Source of the DNA: Jacaranda mimosifolia
Taxonomy: Eukaryota; Streptophyta; Magnoliopsida; Lamiales; Bignoniaceae
Reading direction: 5' to 3'
Assembly (NCBI GenBank): GCA_018894105.1
Contig: CM032131.1
Span: 7,652,501 to 7,716,500, forward strand
DNA: 64,000 nucleotides
The position numbers and the translations under genes were made by a program. Under the pieces are notes generated by a model. The model saw nothing but the letters and a program-made list of their open reading frames with translations, was not told the DNA's origin and ran no database searches. Shown here piece by piece: positions 36,047 to 45,792 of this stretch; within the stretch, counting starts at the first letter, position 1; every line of letters begins with the position of its first letter.

Positions 36047-37900
36047 TGGAGTTCATTCTTTTACTACATGATCACAACCTACAAAAACACCACTTATACT
36101 AAGACCCAAGAGGCATGCATATACAAGAAAAAAAAAACAACAAAAAAATTATGACCTTAATTAGGAAACAAAAAATATCAATAATGACTCCAGATAGTAA
36201 TAAATGAGTGCGCTACATTAGTACTATTGTGAGACCGCCCCAAGGGGGCATGTGGCAATTAACTTAAGCACCATTGTAAGATCCTAAAGAAGCCACATGG
36301 TTAAAGACATCTATAAGATCCCCAAGGGAGCGCATAATGCAAAGACCACTATAAGACCTTAAAGGGCACGTGACAAACTTAAAAAGACCACGATAAAATC
36401 CAAAGGGACGCATAGCAAACTCCAAAAGACCATTATAAGACCCCAAATGGGTGCATGAAAAATTTAAGAAGACTACTATAAACCTCCAAGAAGGGGTGCA
36501 TAGCGAACACCAAAGACTGCTACAAGACCATAAAGCCCCTAAGAGACGTGTAATAATCAAGACTGTTGTAAGACTCCTAAGAGGCATGCACTTGCCACAA
36601 CTGCTTCAACACCTCCAACAAGGACGCATGGCAACAAGGTCACACTAAGGCCTTTAATAGGGTATACATATCATCAACATCACTCTAAAACCCCTAAGGG
36701 GGCACAATCATCAATTCCATACTGGAACTTAATGGGATGTATGGCAAGCAGTTGCAACAGCAATAACACTTTGATACGACCCCTCAAGGGGGCTCACAAA
36801 AGAAAATCTCTCTCTAAGTCTTTTGCAGGACCCCAATGAGATGTTTGGTTATTTCTTATAGCAGTAAAGTCTTGAGAAAAAGACCAAAAAAGCAAAAAAG
36901 TGAAGAAACACAACAATGCGTAAGCAACACATAACACCAAGAAGAAATTTAAAAGATAAAGTTATCCATATGACTAAGTATAAAAAAGAGCAATAAAACT
37001 GTCCAAATCTGCATAGTAAAAAATGCAAATTCTAACAATGCTAGAATGTGCTAACAAAAACTAATGTTTCACCTATATTTGGCTCCGAAAAAGAAATTGA
37101 CTAGTAAGCCACTTAAGCAACATAAGATGAAGTAGTTATCAACTAACAAAAGAAAGGGAAAAAGACAAAATCCTAGTCTAAGTCCTACTCAACCACTACG
37201 AGCCACAACAATTGAAAACTTTTCCATGACATCAAAGCAAGCCTTGATGCTCTGCTAGTCACTCTAGTAGGGAGGTTAACTGGAATGGTGGGGTTAAGTA
37301 GCAATAAGTCCTTTGGAGGGTACCATCCAGTCTCACTAAACTCACGACAACAACCTTAGATAATCTACTCATAAATCATAGTAGCCTCCATCTCAACTGC
37401 GTCGAAGAACTAGTTGGAGCCCTTGAGTGCATTCATTATCTCCTGGCACGTAGTAGAAATAATTACCTTCTCAGAGAAAGACTCCAAGAATTTTCTCCTA
37501 GTGAAGACTCCAAGAATTTCCTTCCATTGTTCAACTCTCTAACATACTGTTTCTTTAACTTCTCATACTCTTTCAGCAGCTTTGCAAACTTTTACTTGTT
37601 CGAACATGCTGCTGGTTGAGTTTCACAGCCTCATTTTTAACTCGAGCTACTGTAGTTGCAATTCCCTCTGTTTGGCAGGACATTTGTGCAACCAAGTTTT
37701 TCTAGCAGCAAACTTAGTCAGTTGGAAAGAGGATAGTATCTCCAACTTCTCCTAATTATACTCACTGACTCCACTCTACAAAATACTAAAAGGTATTTTT
37801 ATTAACATCCTAATGAGAGTTTATATTGCAGCTCTTACACAAACTGTAGTGGAACAAACCTTTGCCTTTACCAGCATGTAAGGGATAGGATGATCTTGGG
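36047..37900. mobile_element. Probable continuation of the gypsy (Tat-type) remnant
   Basis: Directly beyond the small CACTA element. It begins with a tandem array (36228-36660). Then, around 37140-37700 on the minus strand, comes a Lys/Glu/Leu-rich, coiled-coil-like reading in broken frames (for example ARVKNEAVKLNQQHVRTSK near 37590-37650). Tat-branch gypsy elements often carry tandem repeats and an antisense frame between pol and the 3' LTR, which fits. The right edge (about 37900-37990) is not resolved and no LTR was found. Confidence 0.45.
36228..36660. repeat. Tandem array, about ten units of 37-46 bases
   Basis: Units start near 36231, 36277, 36313, 36352, 36394, 36436, 36479, 36523, 36569 and 36613. 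Each follows the plan taagaccccaaagggg, then gcatg-like, then aaaagaccacta. Divergence between units is high, so the array is old. Confidence 0.8.
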
Positions 37901-38238
37901 TAAGTAGCCTAACGATGGACTTTCAAGCACACTTCCCAGCCGATCCTAAAATTACTGGGTTGAAACAATCGCTTGCCTCACTCTGAGGTATTACAAAAGG
38001 AGGTGGAGCATGAGGTTCTTTGGAATGCCTCCTTGAGGTCTGTAACGCCACCCCACTGGTGGACTTGGTGGCAGTAGGTAGTGGAGAGAGATTGAATGTA
38101 TATGTGTATGTGTGTGTGTTTGAGAGAGAGAGAGAGAGAGAGAGGAGGAAGAGGAGAGAGGAGGGAGAAATGATGGTAGGTGGTGGCCGATAGTAGTTCT
38201 TTGACAACAAAATAGGTGGTGACAATGATGGTAAGAAT
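37901..38238 (-). other. Probable 5' leader of the CACTA element, with microsatellites
   Basis: Read on the minus strand this is CT-rich, and across the solo LTR it continues in similar CT-rich sequence at 40486-40560, as expected of the transcribed 5' leader of the outer CACTA element. (TG)n runs about 38104-38120 and (GA)n 38122-38144. Overlapping short frames here are low-complexity Ser/Leu and Thr/His strings and are not believed to code. Confidence 0.45.
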
Positions 38239-40485
38239 TGAAAGAAAGTTTAAGCCAAGGATCCAATGATAAAACAACTAAAAACTGAAATTAAACTTGA
38301 TTACACCTCCCCAGGGATCTAAATCATGCTACTAAAATGGATTTAGGTTAGAAAATTACCTAGATAGTAAAATCCAACCAAAGAGATGAAGACTAGCTTG
38401 AACTCTTCAAGGCAGTCTCCTCATAGCGCAACAACTTGTAAGCAATGTTTGCCCAACCAAATCACCTTGAAATTTGCTGAAATTTGGATACAACCTCTTC
38501 TACAGCTTAGGGAGTTTCTAGTAATAAAAATCAGCAATAAATTAGATCTACAAGGTCTCAAGAAGTTGCACCAAAATTTCTGCCTTGCTATGGATCTTCC
38601 AAGAGCAAAGCAATCCAAATATCGTGCCTCTAATGAAATAATCCACACACTAATAACAAGCTCTAATCAACCTCAATGCTAGCTATAACAATTGAGGATG
38701 AAGGTATGGTAAATGCCGATTTGTGAGGGAGAGGTGAAGAATGTGTGAAATCTCAACACATGAGAAGATCATACAAAATTGGAGGGAAAATGTGTATCTA
38801 ACAATGAGATATGAAAAATATGTGACATGCTTCCAATGGTCGGCCACCTATATCTATATATAGATGGAGGGAAGATATGATGCTAGTTGGCATCATGCCT
38901 CCATTGAGGTGCCACCTAAGCAAGCAAGTTGCTTGTGAAATGTGAATTTCACTTGCATTTGAATTTTACTTGAAATTTTCATTTCATCTCATGAAATGTC
39001 ATCCAAATAAATTCTAAATGTATGTCAAATGAACTCCTTCATTTTAATTTCCCTCCAAAATTAATTATTCACTTTAATTAAATTAAACTCTTTAATTCAA
39101 TTTATTAGACTTTGACTTAACACTCAAGTCAACTAATTTAACTCTTTAAGCTAGCAAGTGTTAACTTAACTTTTTAAGTTAACTTGACTAATTAATTGTC
39201 ATATGGTACCAATTACATTAACTTCTTAATTTATTTTGATTAATTTAACAATTAAATTAATCATGCCATAATGATTGAAAATTAGCCAACCAGTTTTACC
39301 TCCAAAATCGGTCACATAGAGGAATACCTCTAACACTTAGAAAATTCCTTCACCAAGTAGAACTTGTAATTTGGATTTTGTGTGTGCCCCATTAGGTTCT
39401 TCCATTCATTGGACATGGACTCACAACTCTTGTGATATTTTGAATATCGAATATTATATTAGTTTAAACTCTTTTAAACTAATAACTCAATTCAATTAAT
39501 CTCTATTAATTGAAGGGATTAATTGAAGAGTACCTAATCTCCATGGTGAAAGTCTAGCCACAATCCCATGGAGCCCAACTAATTGGTCAAAATGAATATG
39601 CTCTTGGTGAACCATTCTAGCTGTACGTGTACCATGCAAATACAGTTCTTCCTTATCTCTCGAAAGAGGCTTAGGGCAAGATATTTACCGATTTTCTAAT
39701 AGCCTCGACAACTATATTTCTATTCCCAATGCTCGATTTTCCTTTATAACCTCATCTTTGGAAAACTCTTTTTCCAAATTGTCATACTACCTAGCATAAG
39801 GATTTCTTGGAATCGATTATTATAGAATACATAGGAGATGCACTCGCTCTTCACAATGATGAGGAGCCGGATCCCATTTTGGATCTCACAAACCTCCATT
39901 TCTAAGTGGCTCACACCCAAGCTCAACACGAAAAACCCCCAAAGTGGTCAAGGAAGAGTCAAAGCATGAGGATCTAAATACAAAGTCACTATGAATCCTT
40001 AGGTTAAATGACTAATTATATGCACTAGCGTAAGTTGAAGAACTTGCCACTACCGACTTGCCATTTTGGCTATCTAGTGGATTCTCTTGGCGGACCTCCA
40101 GTGAACTTGTTCTCTAACAAGCGCCTATTAACATGCACCCATGTCTAACATGGATCGTTTATGAAACGAAGTAATATCCAACTCCTTGGATTTATGCATC
40201 GTTAGTGTAAGTCTATCCAATCTTAGATGCCCTGTCTCATAAGATTCTATGACTTGGGATATTTTAAGATCACGACCGTGTAATACTTGTTTCATGATCA
40301 CCACCTAGTGCATGACCAAATCCCGTAGTCTTGTGTGATCTAAGGACTTCAACTAAATGCTAGTGAAGTAAATAAAGCATAAGATAAATATGGCCATTTA
40401 ATATGAATATCATTCAAGCAAAATTGTATCACAAGTGAAATAGTCTACATGCCCATATCATTGGCTGTGGGGCACAATTCCAACA
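38239..40485 (-). mobile_element. Solo LTR (copia family A), second copy
   Basis: Begins tgaaagaaagtttaagcc and ends cacaattccaaca, matching the ends of the family A LTRs. Shared landmarks include gggatctaaatcatgct near 38314 and cttagggcaagatatt near 39668. A perfect 5-bp duplication agaat flanks it (38234-38238 and 40486-40490). No internal region. Confidence 0.9.
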
Positions 40486-41470
40486 AGAATGTGAGAGAAA
40501 GAAGGAAAAAATGGGAGAAAAGAGAATAGAAGAAAGAAGAAACAAAACAGCTTGCTGGTTTTCATTTTGCTTTTAAACGAAATTAGTTCCATCTAAAAAC
40601 AAAAGTAATATTAGATAAGATAAAAAATTGATTTACTAATTTTAGTGGAAGTTCCATATGAAATCCAACGGATGAGAAAAATATCCTACAGCTATTAGAC
40701 GAAATATTTGTAAGACAATTAAATAATTCTATGGTAAAAGAGGCACTTTTTAGACGAAATTTCCATAAATTCCGTCTAAAATATTTCCCAAGGATAGGGA
40801 TTTTTACAAATGACCCCCGTGTTAAGAAAAATGAGCAAATTACCCCCCATGTGAAAAAAAAGATAGAGAAAGAACGCCCTCATAGTTTAAAAAATCAGGC
40901 TACAAACCCCCCCTGAGAGCGTGGTGTAGGACAAGCGCCCGTACGTGTATTTGGGCTTAAATTTTTCTATATATAAAAAAAATTATGTCTTTATTCATTA
41001 ACTATTGAATTTTCTTTTAAAAAATCAACGGTCTAGATCAAATCACATTAATTTTTAAAAAATATATATATATAAATTATAATATATTATCCTATCATAA
41101 TGTGTATATATATTATATATGTGTATATACATAATATATAATCGTGTATATATACAGTTATACATATATAATGACTACCTCACTGGCAGCCAGCAGCCCC
41201 CCGACAGCCATTGTTGGTACTTAAAATGATAAAAAAAAAAAAAAAACAAATGGCGGCCGACTACACGGCCACCATGACTACGTTGGCCATTATGGCTAGA
41301 TCAATATCTGGCCAGATCTGGCCACAATGCTGCCATGGCCATGGTTGCCATGGTAGCCCATAAAGTTTGGGAAGACGGGTGGGTTGGGGGTCTGTGTGTG
41401 TGTGTAGGATTTTGTATTATATATATGTTATTAAATAATCATATATATATTTATATTATATGTATTATAT

Positions 41471-41990
41471 ATGATAATATATATAATTATTTAATAACAT
41501 CATCTTTATATAAATTTATCTATAAAATTTAAATAACTTTTATTTATTTCTTTTTTCTTTCTAATTATTTATTTTAAATAATATACATAATATATTACAT
41601 AATACATTATATATTATGATATATACTATAATATACATAATATATTATATATTATATATGTGCACTATATTATGATATATACTATAATATACATACTATA
41701 ATATATATTATATATGGTGTGTACTATATACTATAACATACATAATATATTACATAATACATTATATATACACAAAATGTGATACACATAATTTATAAGA
41801 GATATAACTTTTTTAAATATATATATATATATAACATTCATAATTTCTTAAAAAATATTTCACTTAGTATGGATTAATAATTTGAAATGAATAATTAAAA
41901 AGAAAAAATATATAAATAAAAAGTTATTTAAATTTTATAGATAAATTTATATAAAGATGATGTTATTAAATAATTATATATATATTATCA
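41471..41990. repeat. Long inverted repeat, arms about 107 bases
   Basis: 41471-41577 is almost exactly the reverse complement of 41881-41990 (for example taataacatcatctttat against ataaagatgatgttatta). The spacer of about 300 bases is itself AT-rich with TATATTATATAT palindromes. Weaker copies of the right arm recur near 42100 and 42245. Confidence 0.85.
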
Positions 41991-42402
41991 TATATATATG
42001 ATAATAACATCATATATACTAATATATATATCTTATCAACAAAAATATATATGTATATAAATATTATATATATATTTTAATAAATATACAATATTAATTT
42101 GAAATGAATAATTAGGAAGAAAAATTATATCAATAAAACTTAAATTTTATAGATAAATTTATATATATGTATATATATGCTATATATGTATTTAAGTATA
42201 AATAAAAAATATGTTATGTATTTTTATGAAATTTAAATTTTATTTACTTTGGAATGAATTAATAGAAAGAAAGATGAATATAATTGATAAGATAAAAATA
42301 AAAGTAATTTTAATTTTATAAATAAATTTATATATGTATAAAGTGAGAATATATGAAATAATGAGAAATGAGAAATAATGATAAATTTATATATATATAT
42401 AT

Positions 42403-42940
42403 AGGGGGCGCCCTAGATAGAACGAAATCGGGGTAGCAACGGTATACTATGGCTCCATACTGAATGAATTCTGCCTCAATGGACTGCATTTGGAACCAAA
42501 AATGCGGTATATAAAACAGGCTTATCAAGGCTCCATTCTGGCAGACCCGAGCCCGACCATTTCAGCATGAAATGGGGTAAGGGCTCTACCGATTAGCGGC
42601 TGAAAGCCAAGATAGCGGCTCCATCCCAGGCTGCTAAGCCAGGATGGGTGCCAAGAGAGCTACCGAGCTATAGTAGCTAGTGAGCTCCTGTAGCTAATGA
42701 GCTAACTGAGCTATGAGTTAAGCAGCTAGGAAGCTATGAGTTCTTGAGCTAAGGAGTTCTTGACGGATTAATACAGAATATTAGAGCTCCCGGACCAGTT
42801 TCTGAACCTCCTCCGGAGCGAGGGTGACTCGGTTTCAATCCACCACCGGAAAGGGCTTTTTTCCCGACAAAGAACTTCCGTATAGGAAAAGGCTCCCATA
42901 ACAGATGGACAAGACGAAAGCAGGAGAAAAGCGAACCACC
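42403..42940. other. GC-rich organelle-like segment (candidate mitochondrial insertion)
   Basis: An abrupt block near 50 percent GC inside DNA of well under 30 percent GC. It starts gggggcgccctagatag and ends gaaaagcgaaccacc. Style and words (ggaaaaggctcccataac, repeated gagcta) recall plant mitochondrial intergenic DNA, but this is a compositional impression. Host sequence is duplicated on both sides: 42333-42379 resembles 42941-42996 (tatgtataaa, ataatg, gaaatgagaaataa). No gene was recognised in it. Confidence 0.4.
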
Positions 42941-43649
42941 TATGTATAAAATGAGAAATATATGCAATAATGGAAGAAGAGAGAAATGAGAAATAAAAAG
43001 AAAAGAAAAGAATGGAAGGAAAAAAAATGAAAATAAAAAGTTATTTAAATTGAATTGAAAATATATTAAATGATTAAGGGTAAATTAATCTTTTCATATT
43101 AAAATTATATTAAATGGACTGCAAATGAGAAGGAGGAGGCAGTGTGCGGAGCTTTTTAAAATATAGGAAGGTATTTTGAACATTTATTTTTCATAGGGAG
43201 ATAAATTGCTATTAGCCCTGCAAGGATATCTTAGATGGAATTTCCATATAAAATATTCATGGTAAATTTCGGCCATTCACCACCAAGTTCTCCGACGGTC
43301 GGATTTTCGAGAGATTATCTCTCTGTGCCATTTCTGTTCGTGATCGATCAGAATTTTGAGGGGATTATTCCTCAAAAAATTCCCTCAAAATTTGCGATAT
43401 TTTGTGTAGTGTAAAAAATTTGCGATATTTAGTCGTTGTCCTGGACAACTTAACACATAATTTTTGTAATTGTATTTTTAAAAATTATTATTATAATAAA
43501 GTAAAATTATTTCTCACTATATTTAATTAATTACAAAATGCATATTATCACTTAATAATATTATCATTAATTTTCTTTCTTATAGTGAAAATTAGAAAAG
43601 AAAATCCAATTTGTTTCGTTTAGGAAGTTTGGTATCCATGAACCTTGGG

Positions 43650-43983
43650 GAGTGTTTGGTTATATTTCCCGATAACAACATAATCGAACATATCCTCATT
43701 TTCCCTCCAAAACACACATTTTTCAATATATACATACATATATTATATGTACATCATATATATTTTATTATTATTCTAATATTAAAAAAAAATCACTCAA
43801 TTCCATTTTTATCCCAAAATCCAACAAAAAAAATATTAATTTAACTGTTACAGTAAAAAAAGACTCCATCAAAACATAAACAAACATACCAAAAAACAAC
43901 TTTAACATTTTTCAATAATTCATTCTCTCAAAACACATATTAAACATATAATAAAATCAAACAAAAAACATAACCAAACACTC
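43650..43983. mobile_element. MITE with 18-bp terminal inverted repeats
   Basis: The left end GAGTGTTTGGTTATATTT (43650-43667) and right end AAACATAACCAAACACTC (43966-43983) are complementary with one mismatch. 334 bp, AT-rich, non-coding. The GTTTGGTTA terminus suits hAT-type MITEs. No clear target duplication was found. It lies about 300 bases downstream of the DUF617 gene. Confidence 0.75.
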
Positions 43984-44281
43984 TCTTGATTTTTATAGAG
44001 CCAGGACATGCCACTTAAAGTAATTGTTATTAAACGAAAATTAAAAAATATAATATAAAAGATAAAAAGGTAAATCAAATAAGACATTATTCATTTGAAA
44101 CTTTTCTTCAAGAGAGTGAGAGAGAGAGTCGATGTATCATGGAGTCGTCAAGACAACAAATCCATATATTACGTACATATCTATCTCCTAAAAATCCACC
44201 AAAAAAACATCAGAAAGCTCAGAATTAATATACTAAACCATGTTAAAGAATACCCATATTTCAATATATAAATAAATTATC

Positions 44282-45001
44282 TCAACGAACCCTCAGAAAG
44301 AAGATGCTAAGTTCTTGACCTGAAGCTCCATCAGGATTGATCATGTAAAATGACTCTGAATCCTTTGATCCCACTACCCTTTCAAATCTCGCCCTTATAT
44401 ACGTCAACTCGCCGTCAGCCGTTTCCTTCTCCGATGCCGGTCCAGGCAGAACTCCGGCGCCCATCGAAACTCCCCTCAGCAATTGCATAACATGAACTTC
44501 ATCATCATTCATGTTTTTTCTCCTTATCGAGTACCCCATTTTCCTGCCATTGATATACACAGCCCAAACAAACTCCTCCAGCAGCTTCTTCTTGTGGGTT
44601 TTGGTGTCTGTTTCCAGGGCGATTCTGAGTACATCGGATGCCATTTCTTTGTGAAGCACACTCGTCAGCATGGGCAGTTCGATTACAAAAACTGGCAGGC
44701 GATGGGGGTCTTCTTGTATAGCCAGGCTGAGTCTTCCTTTGCGGTAGCCGAAGAGGGTCCCAGTGGTGGCTTTGTCCGTGAGGAGAGGTTTCCCATGGCG
44801 GCCGCCAAGCAGCGCCACCATCTTGCAGCCGGTTGTCAGCATGGGAAGAAGTTTGAACATGCGGAAAATCCCGCCACCGCTGGTGCTGGTTTTTGATGAT
44901 TTCTTGGCGGTGTGACGGCCTGCGGTGGTGTGCTGGAGTAGCCGGGAGATTAAAGCAGGGTTTTCCATTTGGTGGAATGGACTAGAATGGACGGATGGCA
45001 T
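44282..45001 (-). CDS. MIZU-KUSSEI1-like protein (DUF617), 239 aa
   Basis: An uninterrupted single-exon frame, ATG at 44999-45001, TGA at 44282-44284. A variable Ser/Thr/Lys-rich N-terminus (1-78) precedes the DUF617 domain (about 79-239). Hallmarks are GTLFGYRKGRLSLAIQEDP (81-99), PVFVIELPMLTSVLHKEM (103-120), VWAVYINGRKMGYSIRR (145-161), GELTYIRARFERVVGSKDSE (197-216) and the C-terminal FYMINPDGASGQELSIFFLR (218-237). Length and lack of introns fit the family. Arabidopsis MIZ1 is needed for root hydrotropism and acts at the ER in calcium signalling; most paralogues are uncharacterised, so the exact role is not inferred. Met12 is an alternative start, but the first ATG is preferred because it follows a clean CT/AC-rich leader (45002-45140). 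It looks functional, unlike everything else here. Confidence 0.95.
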   Translation of the reverse strand: MPSVHSSPFHQMENPALISRLLQHTTAGRHTAKKSSKTSTSGGGIFRMFKLLPMLTTGCKMVALLGGRHGKPLLTDKATTGTLFGYRKGRLSLAIQEDPHRLPVFVIELPMLTSVLHKEMASDVLRIALETDTKTHKKKLLEEFVWAVYINGRKMGYSIRRKNMNDDEVHVMQLLRGVSMGAGVLPGPASEKETADGELTYIRARFERVVGSKDSESFYMINPDGASGQELSIFFLRVR

Positions 45002-45330
45002 TTTTTTCGGGGTAGAGTTTTTGTTAGTTTAAGGTTTCAATTATGGGACTTGGGAAGGACAATGGTGTGTGCTGTGTGTGTGAGTGGACATTGGGAGGGA
45101 GTTTGAGAAAAATTATGTGGTATAAGTAATGTGGAAGGATTTTGGAAAAATTAAGGGATGCATTAGGAGTTAGGGAGGTTGTTGGTTTGTCACTGGAATC
45201 TTTCAAGTGGGGAGGAGGGCCAGAGGGGGGCACCAAGTTTGCTAGCATGGCTCCCAATTTGGGGTAGTTGAGATTTGAGATAGCAAAGGCTCTTTAAGTG
45301 CACTTAAATCTAGATATAATTGATGGACAA
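45002..45330 (-). promoter_or_regulatory. Probable 5' UTR and core promoter of the DUF617 gene
   Basis: On the minus strand, upstream of the ATG, lies a C/A- and CT-rich leader with CACACACACAGCACAC and few G residues, typical of plant 5' UTRs. Possible TATA-like words are TTATACC (about 45119) and TTATATCTAG (about 45312-45321). Neither is decisive. A 77-codon open frame here is Pro/Ser-rich and probably chance. Confidence 0.4.
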
Positions 45331-45361
45331 ACTAGCTCGGATTATGTTTAATCTTATGAGC

Positions 45362-45792
45362 TTATTTGCTTTGAATGATGTAATTAGAAGTGATATATAA
45401 GCAAATGGACACATTTTAAGTCCATTAGGATAGAATATCTTAATTTTTTGTTTGGTTGGTAAGATTAATATATAAATAAATTAAAATATAATATATAAAT
45501 TTACTACTATATCCTTTATATTTTTTAATAATTTTTTCACAATTTCCCCATTCTTAGAAACAAGGTTTAATTAATATTGGAAATAAGATGAAAAAAAAAT
45601 AGGCCCTATTTGATCTTTGTCATTCTAATTACACAAAATCAAGCATTCCCCCACTTGTTCCATTTTTCAAAAGCAACAATAAATAATGTGGGGCCTCAGA
45701 TTTATCAAAAACTTTTATCAATTGAAATTTGAAACAAACATTAAAAGATGTTTGATTAGGTATATATCACGCATAATCAAACCAAGCAAACA
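45362..45792. mobile_element. Probable MITE upstream of the DUF617 gene
   Basis: Left sequence TTTGCTTTGAATGATG with AAGTGATATATA, and the complement of the right sequence GTTTGCTTGGTTTGATTATG with GTGATATATA, form an imperfect inverted repeat about 430 bp apart. Interior AT-rich, non-coding. Target duplication not resolved. Confidence 0.45.

Larger units (their letters stand above)
40797..43219. mobile_element. Mutator-like element, copy B
   Basis: The left end reads GGGATTTTTACAAATGACCC; the complement of the right end reads AGGGCTAATAGCAATTTATC. Flanks ccaaggata (40788-40796) and gcaaggata (43220-43228) form a 9-bp duplication with one mismatch. It shares internal blocks with copy A in reverse order: TTTTCAATTCAATTTA next to an ACCCTTA block (20060-20130 in A; about 43040-43085 in B), and the AACxGTxxxxATCAA block (about 31145-31175 in A; 41025-41045 in B). 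It also has the GCCATGG-rich, G-rich core at 41320-41400. No transposase. Confidence 0.75.
10360..43411 (-). mobile_element. CACTA (En/Spm) element carrying TNP2 and TnpA-like pseudogenes, the main host of the nest
   Basis: The left end reads gACTACAAAAACATTCGCC (first C changed to G); the complement of the right end reads CACTACACAAAATATCGC. The two align well, and the element is flanked by the same 3-bp duplication taa at 10357-10359 and 43412-43414, the size expected for CACTA. Subterminal regions at both ends carry TTCCATC/AATTTCC-rich repeats. Gene order on the minus strand is TNP2 then TnpA-like, so the 5' end is on the right. Removing the insertions leaves roughly 6-7 kb, a normal size for an autonomous-type CACTA. 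All genes are decayed. Confidence 0.82.
10026..43587. mobile_element. Outer CACTA-like MITE, split by the 33-kb CACTA nest
   Basis: The left arm 10026-10359 starts with a degraded CACTA end (TATTACAAGAAAAAG). The right arm, after the taa at 43412-43414, ends TTTCTTATAGTG at 43587; its complement begins CACTATAAGAAAG. Both ends continue in parallel into AGTGATAATTC/AGTGATAATATG. The arms carry many copies of GTGA(T/C)AA on both strands, the usual layout of CACTA subterminal repeats. Without the insert the element would be only about 0.5 kb and non-coding. No matching 3-bp target duplication was seen (ttt against aaa), so the exact ends are less secure than those of the inner element. Confidence 0.6.

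Noticed and set aside
36264..36587. 107-codon minus-strand frame with internal amino-acid repeats.
   Set aside because: It is the translation of the 40-base tandem array, not a protein with a known fold.
37923..38277. Overlapping minus-strand frames of about 100 codons.
   Set aside because: All three owe their length to (GA)n/(TG)n microsatellites read as Ser-Leu or His-Thr repeats; best seen as CACTA leader.
43594..43650. Target-site duplication for the MITE at 43650-43983.
   Set aside because: The only shared word is cttg on the two sides, too short and offset to count.
44483..44896. 137-codon plus-strand frame opposite the DUF617 gene.
   Set aside because: Shadow of the real gene; it has no family motif, and the minus-strand frame matches DUF617 throughout.
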